From: Struthio camelus
Taxonomy: Eukaryota > Chordata > Aves > Struthioniformes > Struthionidae
Length of the DNA: 64,000 nucleotides
Direction: 5' to 3'
Assembly (NCBI RefSeq): GCF_040807025.1
Contig: NC_090942.1
Location: 191,884,247 to 191,948,246 of the forward strand
The notes under the pieces are model-generated. The model was not told the origin of the DNA, did not search any database, and saw only the letters and a list, made by a program, of their open reading frames with translations. Position numbers and translations under genes: made by a program. This document shows positions 12,995 to 24,900 of the stretch, piece after piece; positions within the stretch are counted from its first letter, which is position 1; the number at the start of each line of letters is the position of its first letter.

Positions 12995-13332
12995 CCACAT
13001 TGCCCAGGACCCTGTCCAGATGGCTTTTGAGCGTCTCCAGGGAAGGAGACTCCACAATCTCTCTGGACAACCTGCTCCAGTACTCTGTCACCCTCACACT
13101 AAAGAAGTTTCTCCTCAGATTCAGACAGAACTCCCCGTTTTTCAGCTTATGCCCGTTGCCTTTTGTCCCATCACTGGGCACCACGGAGAAGAGTCGGGCC
13201 TCATCATCTTGACATCCTCCCTTCAGATACTTGTACACATTGATCAGATCGCCTCTCAGTCTTCTCTTCTCCAGGCAGAACGGTCCCAGCTCTCTCAGCC
13301 TTTCCTCAGAGGAGAGATGCTCCAGTCCCCAG
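12995..13332 (-). mobile_element. CR1 LINE fragment, ORF2 C-terminus, tail missing
   Basis: Read on the minus strand, this encodes the well-known C-terminal end of avian CR1 ORF2. Recognisable blocks are [40 protein letters not shown] and LNLRRNFFSVRV. The frame is still open across the piece (12,942-13,352 including flanks). The reverse-transcriptase core lies upstream of the surviving part and is absent, so nothing functional remains. The CR1 3' UTR and octamer tail that should lie at the low-coordinate end are also absent. The next CR1 piece at 13,398 is therefore probably a separate insertion. Confidence 0.93.
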
Positions 13333-13333
13333 T

Positions 13334-13364
13334 CATAATAAATCATAACCATAATAAATCATAA
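13334..13364. repeat. Two-copy 16-bp tandem repeat between CR1 pieces
   Basis: The unit CATAATAAATCATAAC occurs at 13,334-13,349, and its first 15 bases recur exactly at 13,350-13,364. It begins exactly where the first CR1 piece ends. It may be filler DNA at a rearrangement breakpoint or a replication-slippage duplication. Confidence 0.85.
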
Positions 13365-13397
13365 TTCCTTTCAGTAAATAGTCTAGTGGCCAATAAA

Positions 13398-13490
13398 ATA
13401 GAATCGCAGAATCGCAGAATCGTTTAGGTTGGAAGGGACCTCTGGAGATCATCTAGTCCAGCCTCCCTGCTCAAGCAGGGTCACCCCAAA
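13398..13490 (-). mobile_element. CR1 LINE 3' tail, heavily 5'-truncated
   Basis: The plus strand shows the reverse complement of the CR1 tail. A short GAATCGCA repeat comes first, followed by the conserved GGTTGGAAGGGACCT block, ATCATCTAGTCCAGCCTCC and CTGCTCAAGCAGGGTCA. Only about 90 bp remain, a normal outcome of target-primed reverse transcription that aborts early. The good match to the conserved block suggests a moderately young copy. Confidence 0.93.
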
Positions 13491-13598
13491 TCTCCATCCA
13501 TAGATACCTTTTATCACCTAAAATACTGAATGATGGAGTTAAAAAACCTTACAGTGTTTTGCACTTTGACCCTTTGGTAAGCCAGTAGGACACTGAGG

Positions 13599-13622
13599 CT
13601 ACTCCTACTACTACTACTACTA
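13599..13622. repeat. CTA trinucleotide microsatellite
   Basis: An imperfect start (ACTCCTA) is followed by about five perfect CTA units. Confidence 0.85.
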
Positions 13623-16600
13623 AAGGCTGTCTAACACATGGGTGTTGACAGAGTATGAATGTCCCAGAAAAACTGAAGAGAATGCACTGTAGTGGAGATA
13701 AACCAAAAAAAAAAAAGCTTTAAAATCTTCAGATTCAGCTTCTGGGGTCTGCACACAGTAGTCCGGGCAGTGTTGCTATGCTTGCTGCTCATTGCATGCC
13801 CACTGCTATCAGTATTGCTCACAGAGATGACCAGAGACCCTTGCTGAAGGCCACAATAAAGGTCCATCACATTTTGCTAATCCTGTCTGATTCACAGCTT
13901 AGCACTTATCTATTTGTTTGCAAGCAGTATTGACAGATCTTAAGACTCACAAAGAACTTTTATGGACTTTGGGGGTATCTTGATGCTTTTCTACCAACTA
14001 ACATTTCTTTTCCAACTGAATACCTTTTCCTTGTCCTAATGTTGTCTGTTGTTTCAGTCTTTTGGCTGTTCTTTGTCAATCTGTTTCTTGTTTGTCTAAC
14101 CTAAATTTCATTGTCTATATCCCACATCCTGCTTACTCTGCATAAGCCAGAATGCTATGCTGAATATTGTGGACTTTGGGATCTGTCTGAGTGTAACAGG
14201 AAAAGCCGTAGGGTTGTTGGTGGGTCACTGGTGAGAGCAGAAACTCAGAAAGGGCGAAAGTAGGCATTTGGCTTTAACATTAATGTCTCCGTCGTTTCTA
14301 CTGCCTCTTCATGCCTGCAAAGCAAGAAGAAAAATTTCTGAGATCATTGGGAATTCTCATTTGCTAGCACAATGACGGTAAGCAAGAATGATGTGACTGG
14401 TTAGAGAAAGGGAAGTCAGTTTAGCAGGGACACGTGTCACATAGAACAAGATGAATGAAAGTACCCACACAGATAAGGGGGGAAAAAAGTCAATAAAGCA
14501 ATGTTATGCAAGGAAAGTCAAAACTCAGACACAGAAAAGGCCTCCCTAAACACGACTGTACTGTAGTTCTAATATTTTAGAGGTCAGAGGTTCACTGAAA
14601 GCCTTTGAAACAAAACCTTGTGCAATTTCTGAAACCGGTAGCCTGTTAATATGTATCAAAATCCACAGGTAGATTTTAGAAGAAAACATTTTAAAGATAA
14701 GTCAACTTCTAGGACATTCTCTGCTCTTACAGGACTCTGTTCTTCCCAGGAACTTTTTACTTCTGCTGGTTTTAGTTATTTGCAATTTAAAATAATGATT
14801 TAGCAATTGAGAAGTGTGATCCTGGCTCAGGAAAACCTTAAAAATGTGCTTCAGCAAGTTTAGATCTGTTTTTCAGTATTGACCTGAACACCCTCAACAA
14901 ATTATACAGGACTATATTCTAAGGTGTTATCTGGTATGCCACATTCATCTAATAAGTCAAACAATTCTTCGGTGCATGTAGGGACAGATGTGATATTTAT
15001 GCATCATTAAGGTTTTTAATAATGTGTAGGATGTGAAAAAAAAGGATAAACAGAAGATACTAAGATGAGAGAGTTAGGACACTGTGTCTGAAGTGGCGAA
15101 CAGGGGCCCCGGCATAGCACAAAATTATAAATGCTTTCCTTTAACAGAACTGGATTGCTTTTCAGCAATGCAGGGCTACCTTCCTGCCTCTGTGATGAGC
15201 ATACTGAAGAGGAATGCAATCTTTCTGGAGAAAGTGTGAGCCTTTTAATTTGCTGCAGTAGCAAAAGGGGCTGAAGGATGACAATACAAGCTGTACATGA
15301 TGTGGCTATCCCAAAGATTTATTTACTCTGTTTAGTCGTTGATCACGAGATTGGTTGCTGCTGGGGAAGCTGAGAGTCTTCATTCAGGGTGGTCTTCCTG
15401 AGGCTTCAAAAAGGGCTGCTTTATGTCCTGAACTTTAGAGACAATTTGCAGATATCACTTTAGATCTGAGAATAATCCTGTTCCTGTTGCCTATTGAAGT
15501 CACTGTGCTCTGCTGCTGACTTTGCAAAGTCCAAACCATGGATCCTATTTGATCCTCACCAGTTCTGCCCTCCCTGTCAAATGTTTGCAATTTATCTGTT
15601 TACTGAATTTTCTGCTCTTTCCCAGTGCTGAGCTCTCCAGTCATCTTTACAGGGTGGCCTTAAGGCACTGGGTGACCCTGGCTTCTGCAGAGGGCATGTA
15701 TAGAGGACACTGTTTCATGCACCCTGTGCAACCTCACACACGATGAGAGATGAGCTACTGCTGCAACCGGGTAAAGTTCCCTGCACGTGTGTGGTAGGTC
15801 CTGTTCGTCTGATGGGCCATGCACACAGTTTTGCTCTGCCATCTCCAACAGGATGTCAGCATCTCTTTTGAACTGGAGGCCCATTTTGTAACTAGGCACA
15901 GTTTATCGTCACATATTTCAACCTGTGTTTATCTTCCCTTAGTGTTTCACTGGGTCCTGTCCCAAAAGTCACTTCTTTATTAACTTTGAAGTTCTACGGC
16001 CGACTTCCGGAGTAAGGAGACGGACAAGACAAGATTTAACTTCTCTGTCCAACCCTTTTCTCACTCTTTTCCGTCCTAGTCCACCATTTTGTTCCTCACT
16101 CCTTCTCTGACCCAGAGGAAGTCTCTCTTTCTCCAGGCACTTCTTTATTCTCTGGCACTGAATCTATACGGTATTCTTATCCCTAATCTAACCTTCAGGG
16201 TTTTTTGATAGTTAAATTCCAGGTTGTCAGATGATATTGAGCTCGAATCCTGGGAAAAGCTAGAAATATTCGTTGATGTGAAGCCCACAGAGCTGTTAAG
16301 TTTCTGCCCATGAGTGTCAGTTGGAGAGTAATTCTGCTCTCGTAAGCTGTAATGTCTGTATCAGAGTTAGTCACCCTAAATTGCCTTCACAGCCATCATC
16401 AGTATTTTCAAGGTGGGACTCATCTGGTCTATTGTCGTTATCTACAATAGGATGAGATGAATGGCAGCTTAAATGAGTCTATTTCTCTCTCATTGATTAT
16501 AATGGATGCTGGAGTCCGGGGGGGAGGCTACTTCAAATGTATCCTTATAAATAGAAATGTTTAGCAAGTTTAGTATGGTGCCAGAAATTATTCCCATCAG

Positions 16601-16707
16601 AGAGGAAGGAATCTCATCTATTCTAATGTGGATTTTCCATGTCCTGTCTAATTTACTATATGTAAAAATGATATGTAAAATAGCCACTTTTCCAGCAATG
16701 GCAAAGC

Positions 16708-16765
16708 TGTAGTTCAGAAAGGTGGAGTGATTTGCTGAAGTTTGCCAAGCAGCCTTTATTCAGCA
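16708..16765 (+). mobile_element. MIR-like SINE fragment (old)
   Basis: The segment TAGTTCAGAAAGGTGGAGTG, followed by ATTTGCTGAAG and TTTGCCAAGCAGC, follows the familiar antisense MIR/L2 pattern of a CAGAGAGGTTAAGTGACTTG block and then a CCAAGGTCACACAGC block, with many substitutions. The assignment rests on this order of blocks and remembered consensus. A chance match over about 50 bp remains possible. Confidence 0.4.
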
Positions 16766-19700
16766 CTGAATTACTATATTGGTAGCTACTGGTATGGAGA
16801 CAGGAATAAACGGAACCAAAGCATCCTGACCTGTCATCTTTTACCTATTCCTTCAAGCAATAGTACCTGCAGAGAGATCACAGAGAGAATAGCTCCATTT
16901 TCTTTCTTTTTGCATCCCAGATTTACCCACACACCTCAACTGCACAGACATTCTGGGAACTTGTATGGCTGGTAACCTCATTACAACGTGATTCGTGTGG
17001 TGAGAGAAATGAATGCTTGGAGTTACAGCTAACACTACAATCTACAAACGCAGAAGTGTAGATGCAATTTGCCCTTGCAAAAAATGAATACTTGGATCTT
17101 GGGCCCTCTAAAATATTTGCTCCTTGAAAATTCCTGTGTCTCTCACTTCCCTTTGTAGAGATAAAAACTTTTCTCTATAGGCAATAGATGAACATCAAGT
17201 GCTGCCGTTAAGTGTAATTCGAGCGTAAATTCTAATGTTGTGGGTGTCCTTCATGCCTTCCAAGAGCTGGGGCTGTCCATTTTCTACAACATTTGATAGA
17301 GCTGGACAACCTCTATCCGAAGGGTAGGATAAGATAAATTAGGTACTATTTGACAAAAGAGCCAGGTTTCTTCTCCTATATTAAAAATTGATGCAGAAGG
17401 ACAAAGAAATCTTAACGTTTCTGGCCCTTACTCCTAATTCAGAGATTACACCAAACGCACAAGCTCAGTCTTGAAATAATAAGGAACCCAGCAACAAAAA
17501 AAGCAATTTAGAGGTAGCAGATATTTTGCCCCATACGTTTTGGTTGTATTGTTGAAAACTGTCAGGGGTGAAAGATTTTGATAAAATAAACTAACCTCAG
17601 GCCTCCGTGCGTAGCTACAATTGAATCTAAATGTACCCTTCATTTACTTCGTTTTCTTTTACCTTCCTACTTCATGCTTCCACGGACTATTTTTCTTATA
17701 CTTAAGTAGCAGACGCAGAAGCATCACTTTGCTGACAAGAAAGCACTTGTTAAAGCTCCAGATGCTCATTTTGGACACTAATTCTGACTTCCCCATGGGA
17801 TTTTGTCTTTTAAGTTCTAATTTATCAGTGCCTGTGGACAGTCATTCAAGTCTGGCAGCTATTAATTAATTCTAAAATCCTAATATAGTCAGGACAAATT
17901 GTGTTTTAGACACAACTGGCTGGGATGAACTCTAGATCTCGGCTTTTTACCTTGATTAGATGTAGTTATCAAGCTGAACTTGACCTACACCCATTAAAGG
18001 TTTAAATGCCATAGCAGGTATCCTTTTGAACTCATAACAAACAGCCAGCTCCTGTTTTAGACTAGCCTAGGCAACCTTTCAAACTACATGCTGCAAAAGG
18101 AGGTCTCACTTTATCTTCTTTTTTTGTTCAGAGACAAACAAGAAGCTGATAAAAGGCATCACATAAGCCTCTGTCTTAATAGCTTTCTCCAGATTCTCGT
18201 CATCTGACCTTTGTTACTGTCTGAATCATCTTCTATTGCATTGAAGTGTAACTTCCGTCCTTGTCATGGGATATTTTGCATTGCATCAAAAATAGTAGTT
18301 CCAGAAACATATCCTCCAGCTCTATTTGCTCCAGTTCACATACCTCACCCTGTCATAGTGCAGTTAAAGTCCTTGCAACTACCTTCCTGCCCCTTTCGCT
18401 TAGCTCTTATGTGCTCCATTATTTCATGGCTCAGCTGCTCTTTGTCACTGGGCTAGTAACATATTGCTGCAGGCATCTAGCCTCAATCTACCGTGATTCT
18501 AGGTGATTGCCAATTTGTTTTAAATATCTGCTTAAAAAAATCGGAGTGTAGAAAAATGGTTTTACAAATAAGAGCACACTCCCACTTATATCCATGTGCT
18601 TACTCCCTTTAAAATATTCCCTTGAAGACACAAGCCTGTCTGGTGAAGTCAGTGAGAGTCTTGCCATGGGCTAAAGCCTAAACTTCACTCTGGTATTGCT
18701 GCAAGTGATTTTATAAAATCACTAATGAGCAAAGAACTACACGAATCTGGGCTGTGAGATGCTGATTTGTCTTTTTAAATGCATGGATGCCATCAGTAAC
18801 CCAAATACTCCAAGGAACAGGCCCAGAAGAGCGAGGACATGGGTCTAACACTTCTCATTTGCATTAAAATGCTACCTCAGGTGTGAGCTGCCTTTCCGCA
18901 AGACGGTCTTAGTGCCTTCACTTGAGGGGGTGTTGTCAGGCAGCATCACTGAACAGCTGGCTCCTTACTGTGAAAAAGTAGAAAGGACTGGCAGGTTGAA
19001 AAAGTGCTTGCCTTCTGGAAACAGCTCTCCCAAGCAAATTGAAGGCAAAGAGGAAAAGCACTGACTCACCGAAGTCAGTCTGTGTCTCCATGACATGCTG
19101 CGGAGAGGGGAGAGACGTGCAAGATGCTAACGGCAGTGAGTTCTGCCGAACACAACGGGCTACTATAATTTTTGGGAACACTGCCAGACTCCCACCTGAC
19201 AGCCTCTGCATCGCTCCTGTTTGCCAGACTCACACTGATTTTATCAAGACTCTGAAGGAAAACAGCTGAAGAGACTTCTAGCAATGATTCCTTCTCCTTC
19301 ACCCAACTTCACACTCAGCAGGACCCACTCCCTACTGAATGAGACTAGACATTAGCACAGACAAGTTTTCACTCACATGACAGAAATGCAAAAGCTTGAA
19401 CATCTTTCAGATGTTGGTCCAGCAATTGGCTTCTACAGGTCTGTCCACCCCTAAAAAATATCTGCTACCACTTGCAGCTTCCTACACTATTCATTATTTA
19501 ACAAGTGTTACTTCCAGGCCTTTGGTTATGTAATAAAGTGTCTGCGAGTAAGCCGAGTCCCTGAATGAAGATCATTTCTGCTGAGGCAGCTGCACAAAAC
19601 CCTCTATCTATCCCAGTGCAAAGAGGAGAACCAAGCACAACGCACTGTAGTTTCAGCTGCCTTTTCCGCTAGGATTGCATCAAACCAGCAACCTTCAGTC

Positions 19701-21439
19701 TTGAGATAGACTTTAGACAGGTTTTTCTTCAACCTCGGGAAACTTTACCATGTTACTGGTCTTCCCACAAGGTCATTTCTTCTCAGCTTTTCAGTGAGGA
19801 TGAGAGGAATTCTTCCTCTGCAAATTATCCAGCCTGCACCCCGAGGCTTTCCACATGTGCTGGTGTAATAGAGTTGATCAACTAATAGTAACAGGTGGGA
19901 GTAAGCGGAAAAACACTAAGAAAGACTTCAAAAGACGTAAGAAAAGGCTGGCAAACATCTAAATCCTATGGGGTTTGTCCCACTCACCTACCCATTACGT
20001 CCTATAAAAAATGTGCCACCTTGTCCTAAAACAGCTAGACACTTAGTGAGATCTTTTGCCACAGGTAGTGTGCAGCCCAACTCCCGTTGCCTTTTGCTCA
20101 TTGGCACCTTTAAATAGCTATTACCTCCTTTCTCTGTATTCTGTCCTTTTCATTAATGCTCCTGTATTTTATCATCTAGTTAACTGTCAGTAAATGAAGT
20201 CTATTGCTCCCAAGAGGTTCTACTTTTTATATGTTACCAGTTTTGATTGTAGTATTCCCCATGTTGGAGTCACCTAAAATATTGACTTTATATTCAAGTA
20301 TGTATCTGCCAGTTAAACATTCAGGCGGCATTTCTGCATAGGGACAAGCAGTGGACACCAAGAAACTCAGAGAGCTACTTGGAGTGGCCAGGAGATCTGC
20401 CTTCGTGAATAGGCCTTGTAGGCAGCTGCTTATGATGGCAGACATCTGGGAACAAAGGGTGGCATCCCTACCGTTCACTTTGCTGCTGTAGCCACAAAGT
20501 AGACAGCTGAGGTTTGCAAGGTGAAGGTTACGGTTGGGTGACATGGGGAGAAAAGCCAGAATGTGAAAGCATATGCTGGAAGGTGTACTCCTATCCGGTG
20601 CTACAGTCGGGGGGTGTCTCCCTCTCACTGAGCGTGTGTAATAACATATTTTCACAGCTGTTTCATCTGGTTTAGGGCATTACAAATCCAGTTGTCCACC
20701 CTGCTCCTCTGCTGATGGGCATTTCCAGCCAGCAGCACGGGCAGAGGGAATAGGGGAAGTCTGATCCTCCATGCTCCTGCAGCCTCTGGTGTGGAACAGG
20801 CAGTGAGAGCACTCGTGTCACTGCTGCACAGGCTGCTCTCTTTCATGATCGTGGAGCAGGGGGGTAAACTTTGCACTAGCCCAGGCTGTGTGTTCCTCTG
20901 TGTGCTGGCAGCTGGCAGGCTTTCTTTATACTTGGCTTGAAGAAGGAGAAAAGAAAACAAACGCAAAATTAATGCAATGGCATTTAATTCCCCATGGAGA
21001 TCTGCAGGCATCAAAATAACCACTGTGTGTGTCAGTCAGTAACAACATTTCCTGCTATGTTGTGATATTGCCACCGAAAAAGGATCCTTTAGCAATCCAG
21101 CTGAAGTGTCAACATATCACTATTGTTGCAAGTACAGACTTTGAATCTGATAGAAATATAACAACAAATATCAATTTCCCTTGAACACTCAGATCAGTGC
21201 ATGTGATGTTTTCCTGTGGGTTCAGTAGGCGTCATTAAAAGATCACATCCTGAGATGATGTAAAACAGCATAGCTCCATCGACCCACCCAGTTGTCTCCC
21301 ATTTTGTATTTACCCAAACATTACTGGCTGCTAAGGATCTTGTACATCTCCCTGCCAAGTTTATTTAGGATTCTAAGCCCGTCTCACAGTCTCTCACAAG
21401 GTTGTTCCATAGTCCAGCTTAATATCCATATTGTCTTCT

Positions 21440-21960
21440 CCATCATCCAAGCAACAAGTTAAAAAACAGAACAGAACAAGACTGAGGTTATCTCAGACTT
21501 CATGAAACTCTTCAGGAACCCCTTCCTTTTTTGACAGTGAACCATCAACAGTGTATTTTTAGTAAGGTATCCGCCTAGTGTTATACCAGTGTTTCCTTAG
21601 TTCATTAAATACATTGGTTTCAGAGAGTTTACTCTTGACAAATCTATATTGACAGTTATTCAGCCTGTCCTTAGAGGCTTACGGTTTAATTTTTGCTTGT
21701 TCTGCTCCAGAACTTTTCCAAGAATTGAACTAAGCCAACTGATTTAAGCTAACTGATTTGTAATTCTTCAGCTCCTTTCCCCTCCTTCCTAGAGGCAGGC
21801 ACCCTATATGTCCTTTCCAGTCTTCTGGCCCTTCACCCGCTCTCCAGGAGGTGTCTCTGGTAACTGATTGATTCTGACACTGCTTCAGCCTCTTTGCTAA
21901 GCTAACCCAGAGACATGGTTTATCAGACCTAGTCCACTGCAAAACACCTGCCTTAGCTAA
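21440..21960 (-). mobile_element. Ancient CR1/L3-type LINE remnant (RT region)
   Basis: The plus strand holds the reverse complement of reverse-transcriptase coding sequence of an old CR1/L3-like LINE. Ordered landmarks are GACAGTGAACCATCAA (about 21,534), TTGACAAATCTATATTGAC (about 21,635), TTTGTAATTCTTCAG (about 21,757), a GGCACCCTATATG block (about 21,798), CCAGTCTTCTGGCCCTTCACC (about 21,817) and GCTCTCCAGGAG (about 21,839). The order matches that of related LINEs in amniotes. Divergence is much greater than in the CR1 copies at 38 kb and 53 kb, so it is an older insertion. The reading frame is destroyed. Confidence 0.75.
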
Positions 21961-24900
21961 CCATACCTTGGACTGGCCCTTCCTTAGGTGAAGACTCTGC
22001 TGCTTTACCGTGGGGATAATTGTGTCAGCCACACACTCTCAGACCCCTATGAAAACATGGCCAGAAGGCATCTTCCCTCTGCAAAAGTGTGGTTAGGAGA
22101 AACACACTTAGCGGACAAAATGAAGAAAGCAGATCAGATTCACAGTACCAAGAGAGCCCCAGCCTCGTTTGCTTGACTTCTGGCTATCAGAAGAGGAGAG
22201 GGTAATTTTATGGGTGGAGGGGATTTTGTTTGCTTGTTTGTTTTTTTACCCTGAATATGCAACTAGGGGAAAGGGATAAGGGAACAAAACTGTTTGCAAA
22301 TACGAGTGAAATTGTGCAAATAGTTTCACACCCAGGACGTGTGGAAGAGGGAAATGAAAACCTTAAACATTTAATGTTAAAGGCTTTAAACAGATTAAAA
22401 TCCAAAATCAAAGGAAAACTTTCTATTTTGAATTAAACAAAGATTTGAATTCTGAAATGGATTTTGCTCTGCAATTAATTTGTCTGTTGTTTAAATGAGA
22501 AAAAATGAAAAATTGCCATTTGACAGAGACTGCAACTCATTTCAGTCTCAATTTTTCAGGGCAGCCAAATTGCGGAAAAAATCAATTGTTTGTGCAGCTC
22601 CTGTCTTAGAGCCTTGGAAAATTACCCTCTAGAGATAGCGATTATGGGAGTACTGGTGCAGAACAACATTTAACTGCAAGTTTAAATAAGAAGAACAAAC
22701 TGAGCTTTGCATCATTTTGGAAGACGCCATCACACCTTGGTTTTGAAATGGGCTTACTCTTAAAATTTTGTCAGCAGTTTCTGAAGCAGTAATGAATATG
22801 GCTTGTGCTACTCCATGCCTTGCTGATGCCAGTGAGTATAGGTGTGTTTAGTGCTCTACATGCTGACAGCATCAAATGAGAGGTAGTTTTTTTGTTCTCG
22901 TATGACTGTGCTGCTGGGAAAGATGAGTTCTTTTGCTTTACTTGAATGTATGGACACCAGCATATGATGCCCTTTGCTAAAGAATTTGACTTTTCTTTGG
23001 AATCACAGAAGTTCTGAGTCTGACCATCGTAGCTCAGCAAATGACTTCTTGCTTTCTTCAGGCCTTGCCTAATAAGGAGAAAGTATTCAAGTGATGAGTG
23101 AAAAGGCTGATGAGTCTCATTTTTTTGCAGTAATATATCATTACTGAATGGAATTAATCAAGAAAACTATTTGGTTTAGACTTCTTTTTACAGCACCCAG
23201 AAGTTTGGTCCATGGATACTTATATATACTGAAAAAATGATCTAACATGTAATTCTTCAAGAGGAGCAGTTATTGTGTTCTGCTTATTGCGGTTAAGACA
23301 GCATTATTCTAAATTATATTCCATATAAATATTATGCTTCTATTCAAAAGTATGACACAATGCAATTTTGCTCTTCACTTCTTTCATCTTCCTGAAAAAC
23401 ATACCCTCACTTCTATAACTCTTTTATTTACTCATTTCTGAAAGGCTTGTGCTGAAACTGTTTAGATATATGGATATGATCCCATTAGGTATCCTTTTTT
23501 TCCCTTGAAACATGAGTGTTTCCTGTTACTAATTGTGAGTACTGTTTTTTGACCAATGGGTATAAGCCATTGCACCATTAAGTAAGGACATAAAATAGCC
23601 CTTCTTGGGGGATATTTAGAGAGTGCTGAACTGGGCTGTAAAGCAAGAGGACAAAATATACAGGGAGTGATCCTATGCTGGACAGCTTTCTAGAACTGAA
23701 GGACAAATACAGTCATCAGTGAAGTCAGTGAAAAGCTTCCAGTTGACTTTAGTGAGTTTTGGAGTGGACAGTAATGGAGGTATTCCCATTATCCACTGCA
23801 AACTGTCGCATTTAAGTGTAAATCAGAGGACCACAGTTAGAAGCATAAGGTCCCTAGGTAGCAGAGAGCCGTAAGAACTTCTCAAAGGGACATTTGGCTC
23901 AGATGAGCTCAGTCCCTAACAAGGCTTCCATTCAATGGTGTGAATATCACTTCTGCAGTGCAGACTATGGTGCTGCCATACATTTTGGTATAGATACAGA
24001 ACATACGATCATTATCAATAGGCATCTAGACAAATGGCTCTCCCTACTTTTCAGTCCAAAGTAATGAGTTTCAAAATAGGTCACATTCTTTGCGCAAGTG
24101 ACAAATGGAGATCCTGGAAATTAGAAGTGCATTGGGATTGCTTCTGTCTCTGTTTTCACACAGCTTCTTACCCACTTTGTATCAGACATCATTGAATACT
24201 TGGATCTCTCTTCTCGCCAGCGTTTCTGGTTGCCTCCAGTTTCTTCTCAGGCACAGCCTAAATATATGCATAATATGGTAATATTTTGCAGTAAAGAAAT
24301 CAACAATCTTAATGATAATCTCATGAATGTACTGGAAATAGTCTTCCCCCGATGCAGATATCACATCTTGGTATCAAAAGCTGATCTTTGATCTTTGTGC
24401 ATCTGCTCACAGAAGGAACAGAGCCATCAATGACTTCATGAGTGTCATTGTATGTAAGGGCCCTGAGAGCATCAAGGCACAGGCCTCAGCTGCCTTTTCA
24501 GTGGTGGGCTATCCCCATGCAGACTTGACTGGGGGGGCCATTAACTTGATTTAGTCCTTTGTCCCCGTATTTAAATTTGGGCTAGTACAGGACTCAGATT
24601 TATCTTTGAATTTATCTTGCACACAGAAGCCAAAAAAACTCAGGGCAGATTTGAACTGGCTTTTTTTTTTCTTTACTATGGAGGATGTTGTACAACTGGG
24701 GCAGCATGTGATGTGCTGAAAGGTTTGTGACTAGGATTGAAGGAGACAGAGAATATGATACAGCTGAAATTCAGAAACGCATTAATCCTTAATACGGTGG
24801 CAAGGCAAGGAGCATCACGGGCTAACGGGTCTGCTTTATAGTGTGCTTGGAGTCATCACCGAGAAAACAAGGAGTAGAAGAAGATCTGAATACTGCTGCT

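Larger units (their letters stand above)
13491..21440. other. Unique non-coding DNA with small repeats
   Basis: No gene is recognised. A CTA trinucleotide run lies at 13,599-13,622 and a MIR-like scrap at about 16,708-16,765. Two minus-strand open frames (20,652-21,023 and 20,227-20,655) overlap by four bases and together keep about 800 bp free of stops in one frame or the other. Their predicted peptides show no family I know and look like serine/leucine-rich noise. Confidence 0.65.

Noticed and set aside
16236..16262. tRNA B-box (GCTCGAATCCTGGG)
   Set aside because: No A-box or cloverleaf could be built around it.
20227..21023. Two overlapping minus-strand frames read as a bicistronic or frameshifted gene
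   Set aside because: Neither peptide matches a family, and the four-base overlap is a coincidence with no meaning in a vertebrate context. A peptide resembling the LGDFN motif of LINE endonucleases (ILGDSNMG) has no supporting motifs around it.
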